From Micromonospora matsumotoense (GTDB lineage: Bacteria > Actinomycetota > Actinomycetes > Mycobacteriales > Micromonosporaceae), in NCBI RefSeq assembly GCF_900091525.1, contig NZ_FMCU01000004.1, positions 248,001-312,000 of the forward strand: a DNA stretch of 64,000 bases, in the 5' to 3' direction. The position numbers and the translations under genes are program-made. Shown piece by piece: positions 36,357-45,367 of this stretch; positions within the stretch are counted from its first letter, which is position 1; each line of letters opens with the position of its first letter. A model generated the notes under the pieces. The model made no database searches. It saw nothing but the letters and a program-made list of their open reading frames with translations, and was not told where the DNA came from.

Positions 36357-37382
36357 ATGGGCCGCAACAGAGCAACCCTGGCCGACGTCGCACGGCGGGC
36401 CGGGCTGTCCAAGACCGCCGCGTCGATGGTCCTCAACGGCCGGGAGGGCACCCGCCTCTCGGCCGAGGCACACCAGCGCGTCTTCGCCGCCGCCGAGGAA
36501 CTCGGCTACCGGCCCAATCTGGCCGCCCGCAGCCTGCGTACCCGCAAGACCGCCACCATCGCGTTCGTCTCCGACATCGTCGCCACCACCCGGTTCGCCG
36601 GCGGTCTGATCCGCGGCGCGCTCGACGCGGCCCGGGAGCGGGACCACGTGCTGCTCATCACCGAGACCCAGGGCGACGCCACCTTCGAGCAGTACGCCAT
36701 CGAGGCCATGCTCGACCGGCAGGTGGACGGGGTGATCTACGCCGCGATGGCGACCCGCCGGCTGACCGTACCCCCGGCCATCCTGGGCGGCCCGGTGGTG
36801 CTGCTCAACGCCACCAGCGCGGACGACCTGCCCTGTGTGCTCCCCGACGACGAGCGGGCCGGCCGCACCGTCACCGCCGCCCTGCTCGACCAGGGACACC
36901 GGGACCGGATCGCGCTGATCGGCCGCAACCGCCTCAAGGAGGACGACACCGAGGTCTCCCTCGCCGCGCCGGCCCGGCTACGCGGCATCCACCAGGCGCT
37001 CGGTGCGGCCGGGGTCGACCTGCTGACCGAGTGCTTCTGCGCCGAGTGGCTGCCCGAACACGGCTACGCCGCCATGCGCACGCTGTTGAGCCGGCCGGCC
37101 CGACCCACAGCGATCATCTGCATGAACGACCGACTCGCGTTCGGCGCCTACCAGGCGCTCGCCGAGGCCGGACTGACCGTCCCGGACGACATCTCGGTGG
37201 TCTCGTTCGACGACGACCCGATCGCCGCCTGGCTGCGCCCCGGCCTGTCCACCACCGCGCTGCCGCACGAGCAGATGGGCCGGCGGGCAGTCGAGATCCT
37301 CCTCGACGGCGGCGACGCCGAACCGTCCCTCGTCCCCATGCCGCTGCGGCGACGCAGGTCGGTGGCCGCCCCGACCGAATAG
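36357..37382 (+). CDS. LacI family regulator, probable class B repressor
   Basis: 341 residues from the ATG at 36357 (GGAGGATTG upstream). HTH TLADVARRAGLSKTAASMVLNG has unusual recognition-helix residues: LSKTAASMVLN instead of the common VSxxTVSRVLN. The hinge helix (LGYRPNLAARSLRT) and periplasmic-binding-like effector domain (TIAFVSDIVATTRFAGGLI to DDISVVSFDDDPIAAWL) are complete. It lies between the divergent CUT1 operon and the GH32-like gene, both with class B sites, and its odd recognition helix fits an operator unlike class A. The effector sugar is unknown. Confidence 0.92.
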   Translation: MGRNRATLADVARRAGLSKTAASMVLNGREGTRLSAEAHQRVFAAAEELGYRPNLAARSLRTRKTATIAFVSDIVATTRFAGGLIRGALDAARERDHVLLITETQGDATFEQYAIEAMLDRQVDGVIYAAMATRRLTVPPAILGGPVVLLNATSADDLPCVLPDDERAGRTVTAALLDQGHRDRIALIGRNRLKEDDTEVSLAAPARLRGIHQALGAAGVDLLTECFCAEWLPEHGYAAMRTLLSRPARPTAIICMNDRLAFGAYQALAEAGLTVPDDISVVSFDDDPIAAWLRPGLSTTALPHEQMGRRAVEILLDGGDAEPSLVPMPLRRRRSVAAPTE

Positions 37383-37474
37383 CCCCGATCAGCCCGGCCG
37401 GACCGCCGGTCCGGCAGCGCCGCAGCGCTCGCACCGACCGGGCGGGGTGCGGTGGCGATGGCTCCTACCTGGCC

Positions 37475-37490
37475 GCTAAAACGATTTAGT
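37475..37490 (+). promoter_or_regulatory. Class B operator (GH32-like gene)
   Basis: GCTAAAACGATTTAGT at 37475-37490, arms GCTAAA/TTTAGt with a 4-base centre; one mismatch in the outermost base. It ends 15 bases before the ATG at 37506, where it would block both transcription and ribosome access. The -35/-10 is not obvious here. Confidence 0.7.
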
Positions 37491-37505
37491 GCTAGCTTCC
37501 CCGCC

Positions 37506-38459
37506 ATGCTACGTCTACCCGACCACTGGGTGTGGGACAGCTGGTACGCCCGGGACGACAACGACCGGTGGCACGCGTTCTTCCTGCGCGCCTCCCGCGC
37601 CCTGCACGACCCGCACCGCCGGCACCGCCGCGCCACGATCGGCCACGCCGTCTCGACCGACCTGCACACGTGGCACCTGGTCGCCGACGCCCTCGTCGCG
37701 GCCGACGCGCCGAGCTGGGACGACCTCGCGACCTGGACGGGCTGCACGGTGCGCGGCCCGGACGGACGGTGGTACCTGTTCTACACCGGGGTCGGTCGCG
37801 CCGAGGACGGGCTGGTCCAGCGGATCGGCCTGGCCGTCTCCGACGACCTGACCACCTGGCACCGGCACGGCACCAGCCCGCTCGTCGAAGCCGATCCCAC
37901 CTGGTACGAACTGCTCGACCGGACGCTCTGGTACGAGCAGGCCTGGCGGGACCCCTGGGTGTTCCCCGACCCGGCCGGCGACGGTTGGCACATGCTCGTC
38001 ACCGCCCGGGGCAACACCGGGCCGACCGAGACCCGCGGGGTCGTCGGCCACGCCACCTCACCGGACCTGGTGAACTGGACCGTCCAGCCGCCGCTGTCGG
38101 TCCCGGCCGACTTCGGGCACCTGGAGGTGCCCCAGGTCGTCGTCGTCGACGGGCAGCCCCTGTTGCTGTTCTGCACCGACGCCGCCGGCGCCCGCCGGGA
38201 CGGCCACCGGATCTGGGTGGCGGAAGGCCATGACGTACGCGGCCCGTGGGACATCGCCTCGGCCCGCCCGTTCCCGCATCCGCACCTCTACGCGCCCCGG
38301 CTGGTCCCGGGCCCGGCCGGCGACTGGTCGCTCATCGGGTTCCTCGACCACGTCGACGGGGAGTTCGTCGGCGCACTGAGCGACCCGGTCCCGGTCCGCT
38401 ACCGGCCCGGCAGCGGGCTGACCCCGGCCGGCACGCCGGCCACCACCGCCGCCGACTGA
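37506..38459 (+). CDS. Cytoplasmic GH32/GH43-clan beta-propeller glycosidase
   Basis: 317 residues, ATG 37506, no clear ribosome site and no signal peptide. Motifs of clan GH-J/F propellers: HWVWDSWYARDDNDRWHAFF with a candidate nucleophile Asp (about residue 11), AWRDPWVFPD (RDP motif, about 145) and FGHLEVPQVVVV (candidate acid Glu, about 195). Short for a full GH32 because the C-terminal beta-sandwich is missing. It may hydrolyse fructosides, arabinosides or another sugar brought in by the class B importer. The family call is by motif only. Confidence 0.7.
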   Translation: MLRLPDHWVWDSWYARDDNDRWHAFFLRASRALHDPHRRHRRATIGHAVSTDLHTWHLVADALVAADAPSWDDLATWTGCTVRGPDGRWYLFYTGVGRAEDGLVQRIGLAVSDDLTTWHRHGTSPLVEADPTWYELLDRTLWYEQAWRDPWVFPDPAGDGWHMLVTARGNTGPTETRGVVGHATSPDLVNWTVQPPLSVPADFGHLEVPQVVVVDGQPLLLFCTDAAGARRDGHRIWVAEGHDVRGPWDIASARPFPHPHLYAPRLVPGPAGDWSLIGFLDHVDGEFVGALSDPVPVRYRPGSGLTPAGTPATTAAD

Positions 38460-38540
38460 GCATCCCCCGATCACCGCCCGGTCGCACGGTCCGGGCGGAT
38501 ACCGCAGCGTCCACCGCCATGCGGGGTGGACGCCGGGCGG

Positions 38541-38639
38541 CCGGACCCGGACGATGTCCGCACCACACCGTCCGGGTCCGGCACCGCTCGCCGTCGCCGC
38601 TCGCCCGACACCCGGTCCCGGCGTCGGGCGAGCGGCGAC
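38541..38639. terminator. Two terminators between convergent genes
   Basis: CCGGACCCGGACG (38541-38553) pairs perfectly with 38569-38581; GTCGCCGCTCGCCCGAC (38593-38609) pairs perfectly with 38623-38639. The first suits the rightward GH32-like gene, the second the leftward GH27 gene. Confidence 0.8.
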
Positions 38640-38649
38640 ACCTGGTCGG

Positions 38650-40431
<1,782 letters not shown>

Positions 40432-40548
40432 TCAACTGCTTCCATGTTGTAGACGTCTCGCGCGGAGGGCCCCGGCGCGTCGACCCGCCAGCGGACAACC
40501 GGCGGGCCCCGAGACACCGTCGGGCAGGGAGACAGGCAGGCGGGAGCA

Positions 40549-40616
40549 TGGAGCCATCGTGGAGCCATCTGCGCCGCCTGACATCGAATACCCTGGCTCC
40601 ATGTCCAATGGCTCCA
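40549..40616. repeat. Four-copy TGGAGCCA array around a LacI start codon
   Basis: TGGAGCCATC at 40549-40558 and 40560-40569 (direct, 11-bp period), and the inverted TGGCTCCA at 40594-40601 and 40609-40616 (15-bp period). The ATG at 40601 lies inside the array. Likely protein-binding sites; autoregulation by the encoded chimeric regulator is inference. Confidence 0.75.
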
Positions 40617-41998
40617 GGCGCGGCCGGCGCGCCCGTGGCGAGATCGAGCAGCTACCCAGCGGCTCACTGCGGGTGCGGGTGTACGCCGGGATCGACCCCG
40701 TGTCGAAGCGCCGGCGCTACCTCACCGAGACCGTGCCCGCCGGCCCGGTCGCGGCCCGCCACGCCGAAGCGGTCCGCAGTCGACTGCTCGACCAGGTAAG
40801 ACGACAGCACGAGCGCCCCCCGTCCGCCCCGACCGGCGGTCTGGTCCACGGCGGTCCGGGCACCCCCACCGCGCCCCCCGCCACCGGCGTCAGGCCGGCA
40901 GCCGCCACCGTCCCGGCAGCCCCCGGCAGCCCCGCGCCCACCGTCTCCCCGGCGGCCGGCGCCCCGACCGGGGGACGACGGCGGAGCCGACGGGGTGAAC
41001 CGACGCTGACCACGATCGCCCTCCTGGCGGACGTGTCGGCACCCACGGTGTCGAAGGTCCTCAACGGCCGCACCGGAGTCGCGGCGGAGACCCGGGCCCG
41101 GGTGGAGTCACTGCTGCGGGAGCACGGCTACCGCCGGCCGGAGCTGGGCACCCCGAACGCCAGCATCGAGGTGGTCTTCTATGGCATGCAGAGCAACCTG
41201 GCGGTGCTGATCATGCAGGGAGTGCAGCAGGTCGCCGGGGCGCATCGGCTCGCCGTCGGCTTCACCGACGCCCGTCGACAGGTCTCCGAGGGGCGGTTCT
41301 GGGCTCGTGACCTGCTGGCCCGTCGCCCGACCGGGGTGATCGCGGTGCACCTCGGCTTCACCTCCGAACAACACGCCCTGCTGGCGGCGAGCGCGATCCC
41401 GCTGGTGGTCCTCGATCCCACGGGCGAGCCGCCGTTGCACGCCGTCCCGTCGGTGGCGACGACCAACTGGAGCGGCGGTTTCGAGGCCGCCCGACACCTG
41501 CTCGACCTCGGCCATCGGCAGATCGGGGTGATCTCCGGCCCGACCGAACGGCTGTGCGCCAAGGCTCGCCTGGACGGCGCGCGGGCGGCGCTGGAGGCGG
41601 CGGGGGTGGGACTGCCCGCGCGCCGGCTGCGCTTCGGCCACTGGTTCTCCTTCGAGGACGGACTCAACCTCGGCCAGGAACTGCTCCGACAGAACCCGGC
41701 GCCCACGGCGATCGTGTGCGGCAACGACCTCCAGGCGCTCGGGGTCTACGAGGCGGCCCGGTTGGCCGGCCGTCGGATTCCCCAGGACCTCAGCGTGGTG
41801 GGCTTCGACGACATCCCGTACACGATGTTCTGCGGACCGCCGATGACCTCGGTACGGCAGCCGCTGACCGAGATGGCCGCTGCCGCGACGCGGATGGTGC
41901 TGACCCTGGCGGCCAACGAGAGCCTTGCCCAGACCCGGGTGGAACTGGCGACCACGCTGGTGGTGCGGGGCAGCACCGCGGTCGCACCGCAGCACTGA
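40601..41998 (+). CDS. LacI family regulator with N-terminal integrase-arm-like DNA-binding domain
   Basis: 465 residues from the ATG at 40601 (a GTG at 40559 would add 14). Residues about 8-65 (RARGEIEQLPSGSLRVRVYAG, DPVSKRRRYLTETVPAG, AEAVRSRLLDQV) look like the three-stranded arm-type DNA-binding domain at the N-terminus of tyrosine integrases. A Pro/Ala-rich linker (about 70-130) joins it to a normal LacI HTH (TTIALLADVSAPTVSKVLNG, about 138-157), hinge and effector domain to the end (QDLSVVGFDDIPYTMFCGPP). No recombinase catalytic domain is present. LacI repressors normally start directly with the HTH, so this is a two-DNA-binding-domain chimera. It is flanked by GH27 and another LacI gene and is a candidate regulator of the class A sites. 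Confidence 0.85.
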   Translation: MSNGSRRGRRARGEIEQLPSGSLRVRVYAGIDPVSKRRRYLTETVPAGPVAARHAEAVRSRLLDQVRRQHERPPSAPTGGLVHGGPGTPTAPPATGVRPAAATVPAAPGSPAPTVSPAAGAPTGGRRRSRRGEPTLTTIALLADVSAPTVSKVLNGRTGVAAETRARVESLLREHGYRRPELGTPNASIEVVFYGMQSNLAVLIMQGVQQVAGAHRLAVGFTDARRQVSEGRFWARDLLARRPTGVIAVHLGFTSEQHALLAASAIPLVVLDPTGEPPLHAVPSVATTNWSGGFEAARHLLDLGHRQIGVISGPTERLCAKARLDGARAALEAAGVGLPARRLRFGHWFSFEDGLNLGQELLRQNPAPTAIVCGNDLQALGVYEAARLAGRRIPQDLSVVGFDDIPYTMFCGPPMTSVRQPLTEMAAAATRMVLTLAANESLAQTRVELATTLVVRGSTAVAPQH

Positions 41999-42514
41999 CC
42001 GGGCCGGCCGACACGACGCGGTCACCGGGAGTACGTCCTGGAAACCTGTCCTTGTCGTTACCGAACGGTTTCGAGTAGCATCCGATTCGATCGATACGGC
42101 ATGTCGTCACGGCGCGGTTCCCGTACCCGAGGCGGTTTCCGGTTCCACCGGTGGCGCACCGTCCGACGCCCCGCGCGACCTGCCGGTCGAGGTCAGGTTC
42201 ACCGTGCGGGTCGGCGGTGCCGGCCTGACCCGGGCGCACGACAGCAACCGTCGAGGACCGAGGGGGACAACAGAGGCCACCCGTCACCGCCAGTTCACGC
42301 GCCGCCCCCGATCCGTGATGACGAATATCACGGCGGGTGGGCGACACTCGGCCATGTTGCCGACCCACCCAGGGCGACACGCCGCGTAGAATCTCGCTGA
42401 TCCAGCGTTGTCCACGGCGTGTGCGCCCATGCCTTGTGTCCGACGTCCTATTCGGACGCCCGGGCCGGGCCGCCTCGCCGTCTACGGGCTGCGGGACGGA
42501 CCGAGAGGTGTGGA
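41999..42514. other. Intergenic between two LacI genes
   Basis: 516 bases without a credible gene. At 42056-42073 CGTTACCGAACGGTTTCG is an imperfect inverted repeat (6 of 8 arm positions match CGAAACCG/CGGTTTCG) resembling a LacI-family operator. Short open frames here lack ribosome sites and family motifs. Confidence 0.5.
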
Positions 42515-43519
42515 ATGACTGTGCGCGCTCCTGCAATGAGAGACGTGGCCCGCCTCGCCGGAGTGTCCCACCAGACCGTCTCGCGGGTCCTCAACGGACA
42601 TCCGCACGTACGCGAACAGACCCGCCTACGGGTCCAGGCCGCGATCACCGAGCTCGGGTACCGCCCGAACCGGGCCGCCCGCACGCTGGTCACCGGGCGA
42701 TCGCAGGTGCTCGGTGTGGTGGCGCTCAACACCACCCTCTACGGTCCGGCGTCCCTGCTCTCCGCCTTCGAACTCGCCGCGGCCGAGGCGGGCTTCGCCG
42801 TCAGTGTGGGCAGCGTCCGCAACCTGGACCGCACCTCCATCACCGCCGTCGTCGAGCGACATCTGGCGCACCGGGTGGCCGGCATCGTGGTGATCGCCCC
42901 GGTGGAGTCCGCCGGTGAGGCACTGGAGTGCCTGCCCACCGACATTCCGCTGGTCACCGTGGACGGCGACCCCCGCCGGCCGGTGCCGCTGGTCACCATC
43001 GACCAGGTGGAGGGCGGACGGTTGGCCACCCGGCACCTGCTCGACGCCGGTCACCGTACGGTCTGGCACGTGTCGGGCCCGGCCGACTGGTTCGACAGCG
43101 CGGGGCGGATCGCCGGCTGGCGGGACACGTTGCAGGCCGCGGGCGCGGAGGTTCCGCCGGTGCTCCAGGCGGACTGGTCCGCCGCCTCGGGGTACCGCTG
43201 CGGGCAGATGCTGGCCCGGACCCCGGAGGTCACCGCGATCTTCACCGCCAACGACGATCTCGCGCTGGGCGTGCTGCACGCGTTGCACGAGCACGGCCGG
43301 CGGGTGCCGGAGGAGGTCAGCGTCGTCGGTTTCGACGACGTCCCGGACGCCGCCTACTTCATCCCGCCGCTGACCACCGTCCGGCCGGACTTCGACACCG
43401 TGGCAGAGGTCAGCCTCGGTCTGCTGCTGACACAGATCGACGCGGGCGTCGACCACACGTTACGGCAGACCATCTCCCCCACCCTGATCACCCGGGACAG
43501 CGTCGCTCCACCCCGGTGA
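42515..43519 (+). CDS. LacI family regulator, candidate class A repressor
   Basis: 334 residues from the ATG at 42515 (GAGAGGTG upstream). Standard architecture: HTH AMRDVARLAGVSHQTVSRVLNG (about 7-28), hinge LGYRPNRAARTLVT, effector domain from VLGVVALNTTLYGPASLL to VSVVGFDDVPDAAYFIPPLTT. The recognition helix VSHQTVSRVLN is of the type that reads AACGNTT-centred operators. Immediately followed by the class A-controlled CE1/GH54/GH27 operon, so it is the simplest candidate for the class A repressor. Effector probably xylo- or arabino-oligosaccharide (inference). Confidence 0.9.
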   Translation: MTVRAPAMRDVARLAGVSHQTVSRVLNGHPHVREQTRLRVQAAITELGYRPNRAARTLVTGRSQVLGVVALNTTLYGPASLLSAFELAAAEAGFAVSVGSVRNLDRTSITAVVERHLAHRVAGIVVIAPVESAGEALECLPTDIPLVTVDGDPRRPVPLVTIDQVEGGRLATRHLLDAGHRTVWHVSGPADWFDSAGRIAGWRDTLQAAGAEVPPVLQADWSAASGYRCGQMLARTPEVTAIFTANDDLALGVLHALHEHGRRVPEEVSVVGFDDVPDAAYFIPPLTTVRPDFDTVAEVSLGLLLTQIDAGVDHTLRQTISPTLITRDSVAPPR

Positions 43520-43860
43520 CGGGTCGGCCGGCACCGCTGCCGGCCGCCGCACCGGCACCGGCAAAGCCCGTGCACTGATCGTCATCTATGGACAGCCTCC
43601 GCTGTTAACGTTAACGTAACCGACGATCGTCGATTCTCGGGACCGAATTCGGCCGCCCCGGTGACACTCTCGTCCGATCCGGGAAGGCCACGGCCGACGC
43701 CGTCGCGACGGGCAGGGCCGGCCGAAGGCGGGCCGGCGCCCAGCGGTCCTCGCCACCAGGACCGCCCCGCCCGCCGTCCGTGCCCGCGGGTCGACGGCCG
43801 GACCCGACGCCCGCACCACACCCCCGGCGCGGCGATCCCACCCCGGAAGAAAGGCCACCG
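43520..43860. other. Leader of the CE1-GH54-GH27 operon
   Basis: 340 bases. A weak 9-bp hairpin CGGCCGGCA/TGCCGGCCG (43526-43547 region) after the LacI stop, the class A promoter/operator (43589-43617), then about 235 bases of untranslated leader with nothing else I can support. Confidence 0.6.
43589..43617 (+). promoter_or_regulatory. Class A LacI operator within promoter (CE1-GH54-GH27)
   Basis: TGGACA (43589-43594), 17-bp spacer, TAACGT (43612-43617). The perfect 12-bp palindrome GTTAACGTTAAC (43604-43615) overlaps the end of the spacer and the -10. Confidence 0.8.
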
Positions 43861-45252
43861 ATGAAGGGCAGTCTGCGCGCCGCGCTGGCAGCCGTCGTCC
43901 TCGGAATCGCGACAGCCACCGTCCTGGTGACGGCACAGCCCGCGACCGCGGCGACCCTGACCAGAGTGACGGGATTCGGCAACAATCCCACCAACCTCAA
44001 CATGTACATGTACGCCCCGAGCAACCTGGCGGCCCGGCCCGCGCTGCTGCTCCTGGTGCACTACTGCGGCGGTTCGGCCAGCGGGATCTTCAACGGCAAC
44101 GGACGCGACTACGTGACCGCCGCCGACCGCTACGGCTACCTCGTCGTCGTGCCCGAGGCCACCCGCAGCGGGAACTGCTTCGACGTCTCCACCCCGGCCG
44201 CCCTCACCCGCAACGGGGGCGGTGACTCGACCGGGATCATGTCGATGGTGGCGTACGCGCGGCAGCGCTATGCGGTCGACCCGGCCCGGATCGTGGTCTC
44301 CGGCTTCTCCTCCGGCGCGATGATGACCAACGTGCTCGCGGCGCAGTATCCCGACGTCTTCGCCGCCGCGTCAGCGTTCTCCGGGGTTCCGGCCGGGTGC
44401 TTCGCCACTACCGACGGATCGCTGTGGAACAGCCGGTGCTCCGGCGGCAACGTGATCAAGACGGCGCAGCAGTGGGGTGACCAGGCCCGCGCGATGTACC
44501 CGGGATACACGGGCCGATACCCCCGGATGCAGTTGTGGCACGGCGCCACCGACACCACCCTGGCGTATCCCAACTACGGTGAAGAAATCAAGCAGTGGAC
44601 CAACCTGCACGGGTTGAGCACCACGCCCACCTTCACCGATCGTCCCCAGTCGCCCTGGACGCGCACCCGGTACGGCGGGACCGGCCCGCAGGCCCCCGTC
44701 GAGGGGATCAGCATCGCCGGGGTGGGTCACCAACTGCCGATGGCCGGCCAACTCGCGTACGCCATCACCTTCCTCGGCCTGGACGGCACCGCGCCGTCGC
44801 CCACCCCGACCCCGACCGCCACCCCGACTCCGACCGCCACCCCGACCCCGACGGTCACCCCCACGCCGACGCCGACGGTCACCCCGACCCCCACCCCGAC
44901 CCCGACGCCCACGCCGACGTCGTCGCCGCAGTCAGGGGCCTGCCGGGTCACCGACACGATCAGCGCGTGGAACAGCGGACTGACCGCGAGCATCACCATC
45001 GTCAACACCGCGACCACGACGCTCAACGGATGGTCCCTGGGGTTCGCCCTCCCCGCCGGGCAGGTCATCACCAGCGGCTGGAATGCCAGCTACTCGCCGA
45101 GCAGCGGCCAGGTCACCGCCACGAACGTCAGCTACAACGGCACCCTGGCCCCGGGCGCGTCGACGACGATCGGCTTCCAGGCCAACCACACCGGCAACGC
45201 CGCCGCCCCCACGGCGTTCACCCTGAACGGCGCGACCTGCGTGGTCGCCTGA
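43861..45252 (+). CDS. Secreted CE1 acetylxylan/feruloyl esterase (PHB-depolymerase family) with CBM2
   Basis: 463 residues; ATG 43861 after GAAGAAAGG. Signal peptide (LRAALAAVVLGIATATVLVTA). Esterase domain about 30-310: LLLLVHYCGGSASG (oxyanion hole), VVSGFSSGAMMTNVLAAQYP (nucleophile Ser), WHGATDTTLAYPN (Asp region), GVGHQLP (His). A long TP repeat linker (about 315-360, PTPTPT/ATPTPT) leads to a C-terminal CBM2 (about 362-463; CRVTDTISAWNSGLTAS). Removes acetyl or feruloyl groups from xylan. First gene of a three-gene operon; paralog of 49323-50642. Confidence 0.9.
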   Translation: MKGSLRAALAAVVLGIATATVLVTAQPATAATLTRVTGFGNNPTNLNMYMYAPSNLAARPALLLLVHYCGGSASGIFNGNGRDYVTAADRYGYLVVVPEATRSGNCFDVSTPAALTRNGGGDSTGIMSMVAYARQRYAVDPARIVVSGFSSGAMMTNVLAAQYPDVFAAASAFSGVPAGCFATTDGSLWNSRCSGGNVIKTAQQWGDQARAMYPGYTGRYPRMQLWHGATDTTLAYPNYGEEIKQWTNLHGLSTTPTFTDRPQSPWTRTRYGGTGPQAPVEGISIAGVGHQLPMAGQLAYAITFLGLDGTAPSPTPTPTATPTPTATPTPTVTPTPTPTVTPTPTPTPTPTPTSSPQSGACRVTDTISAWNSGLTASITIVNTATTTLNGWSLGFALPAGQVITSGWNASYSPSSGQVTATNVSYNGTLAPGASTTIGFQANHTGNAAAPTAFTLNGATCVVA

Positions 45253-45367
45253 CCCGCCGCACCCGACCGCGCCCGTCGCCCTCGCACGGGGTCGCGGGGT
45301 CGCGGGGTGACCGTCCGCCGCCCTGCCGGAGGCGTACCGCACCGTCCATCCACCATCAGGAGATCCC

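Noticed and set aside
40601-40800. Integrated element suggested by the integrase-like domain
   Set aside because: No recombinase catalytic domain, attachment site, tRNA or phage gene nearby; the domain is part of a full-length LacI protein.
42101-42400. 99-residue frame between two LacI genes
   Set aside because: Arg/Gly/Pro-rich, no ribosome site, no motif.
44799-44935. Regular ACCCCGACC-type DNA repeat, CRISPR-like at first glance
   Set aside because: It is the coding sequence of a Pro-Thr linker; no spacers, no cas genes.
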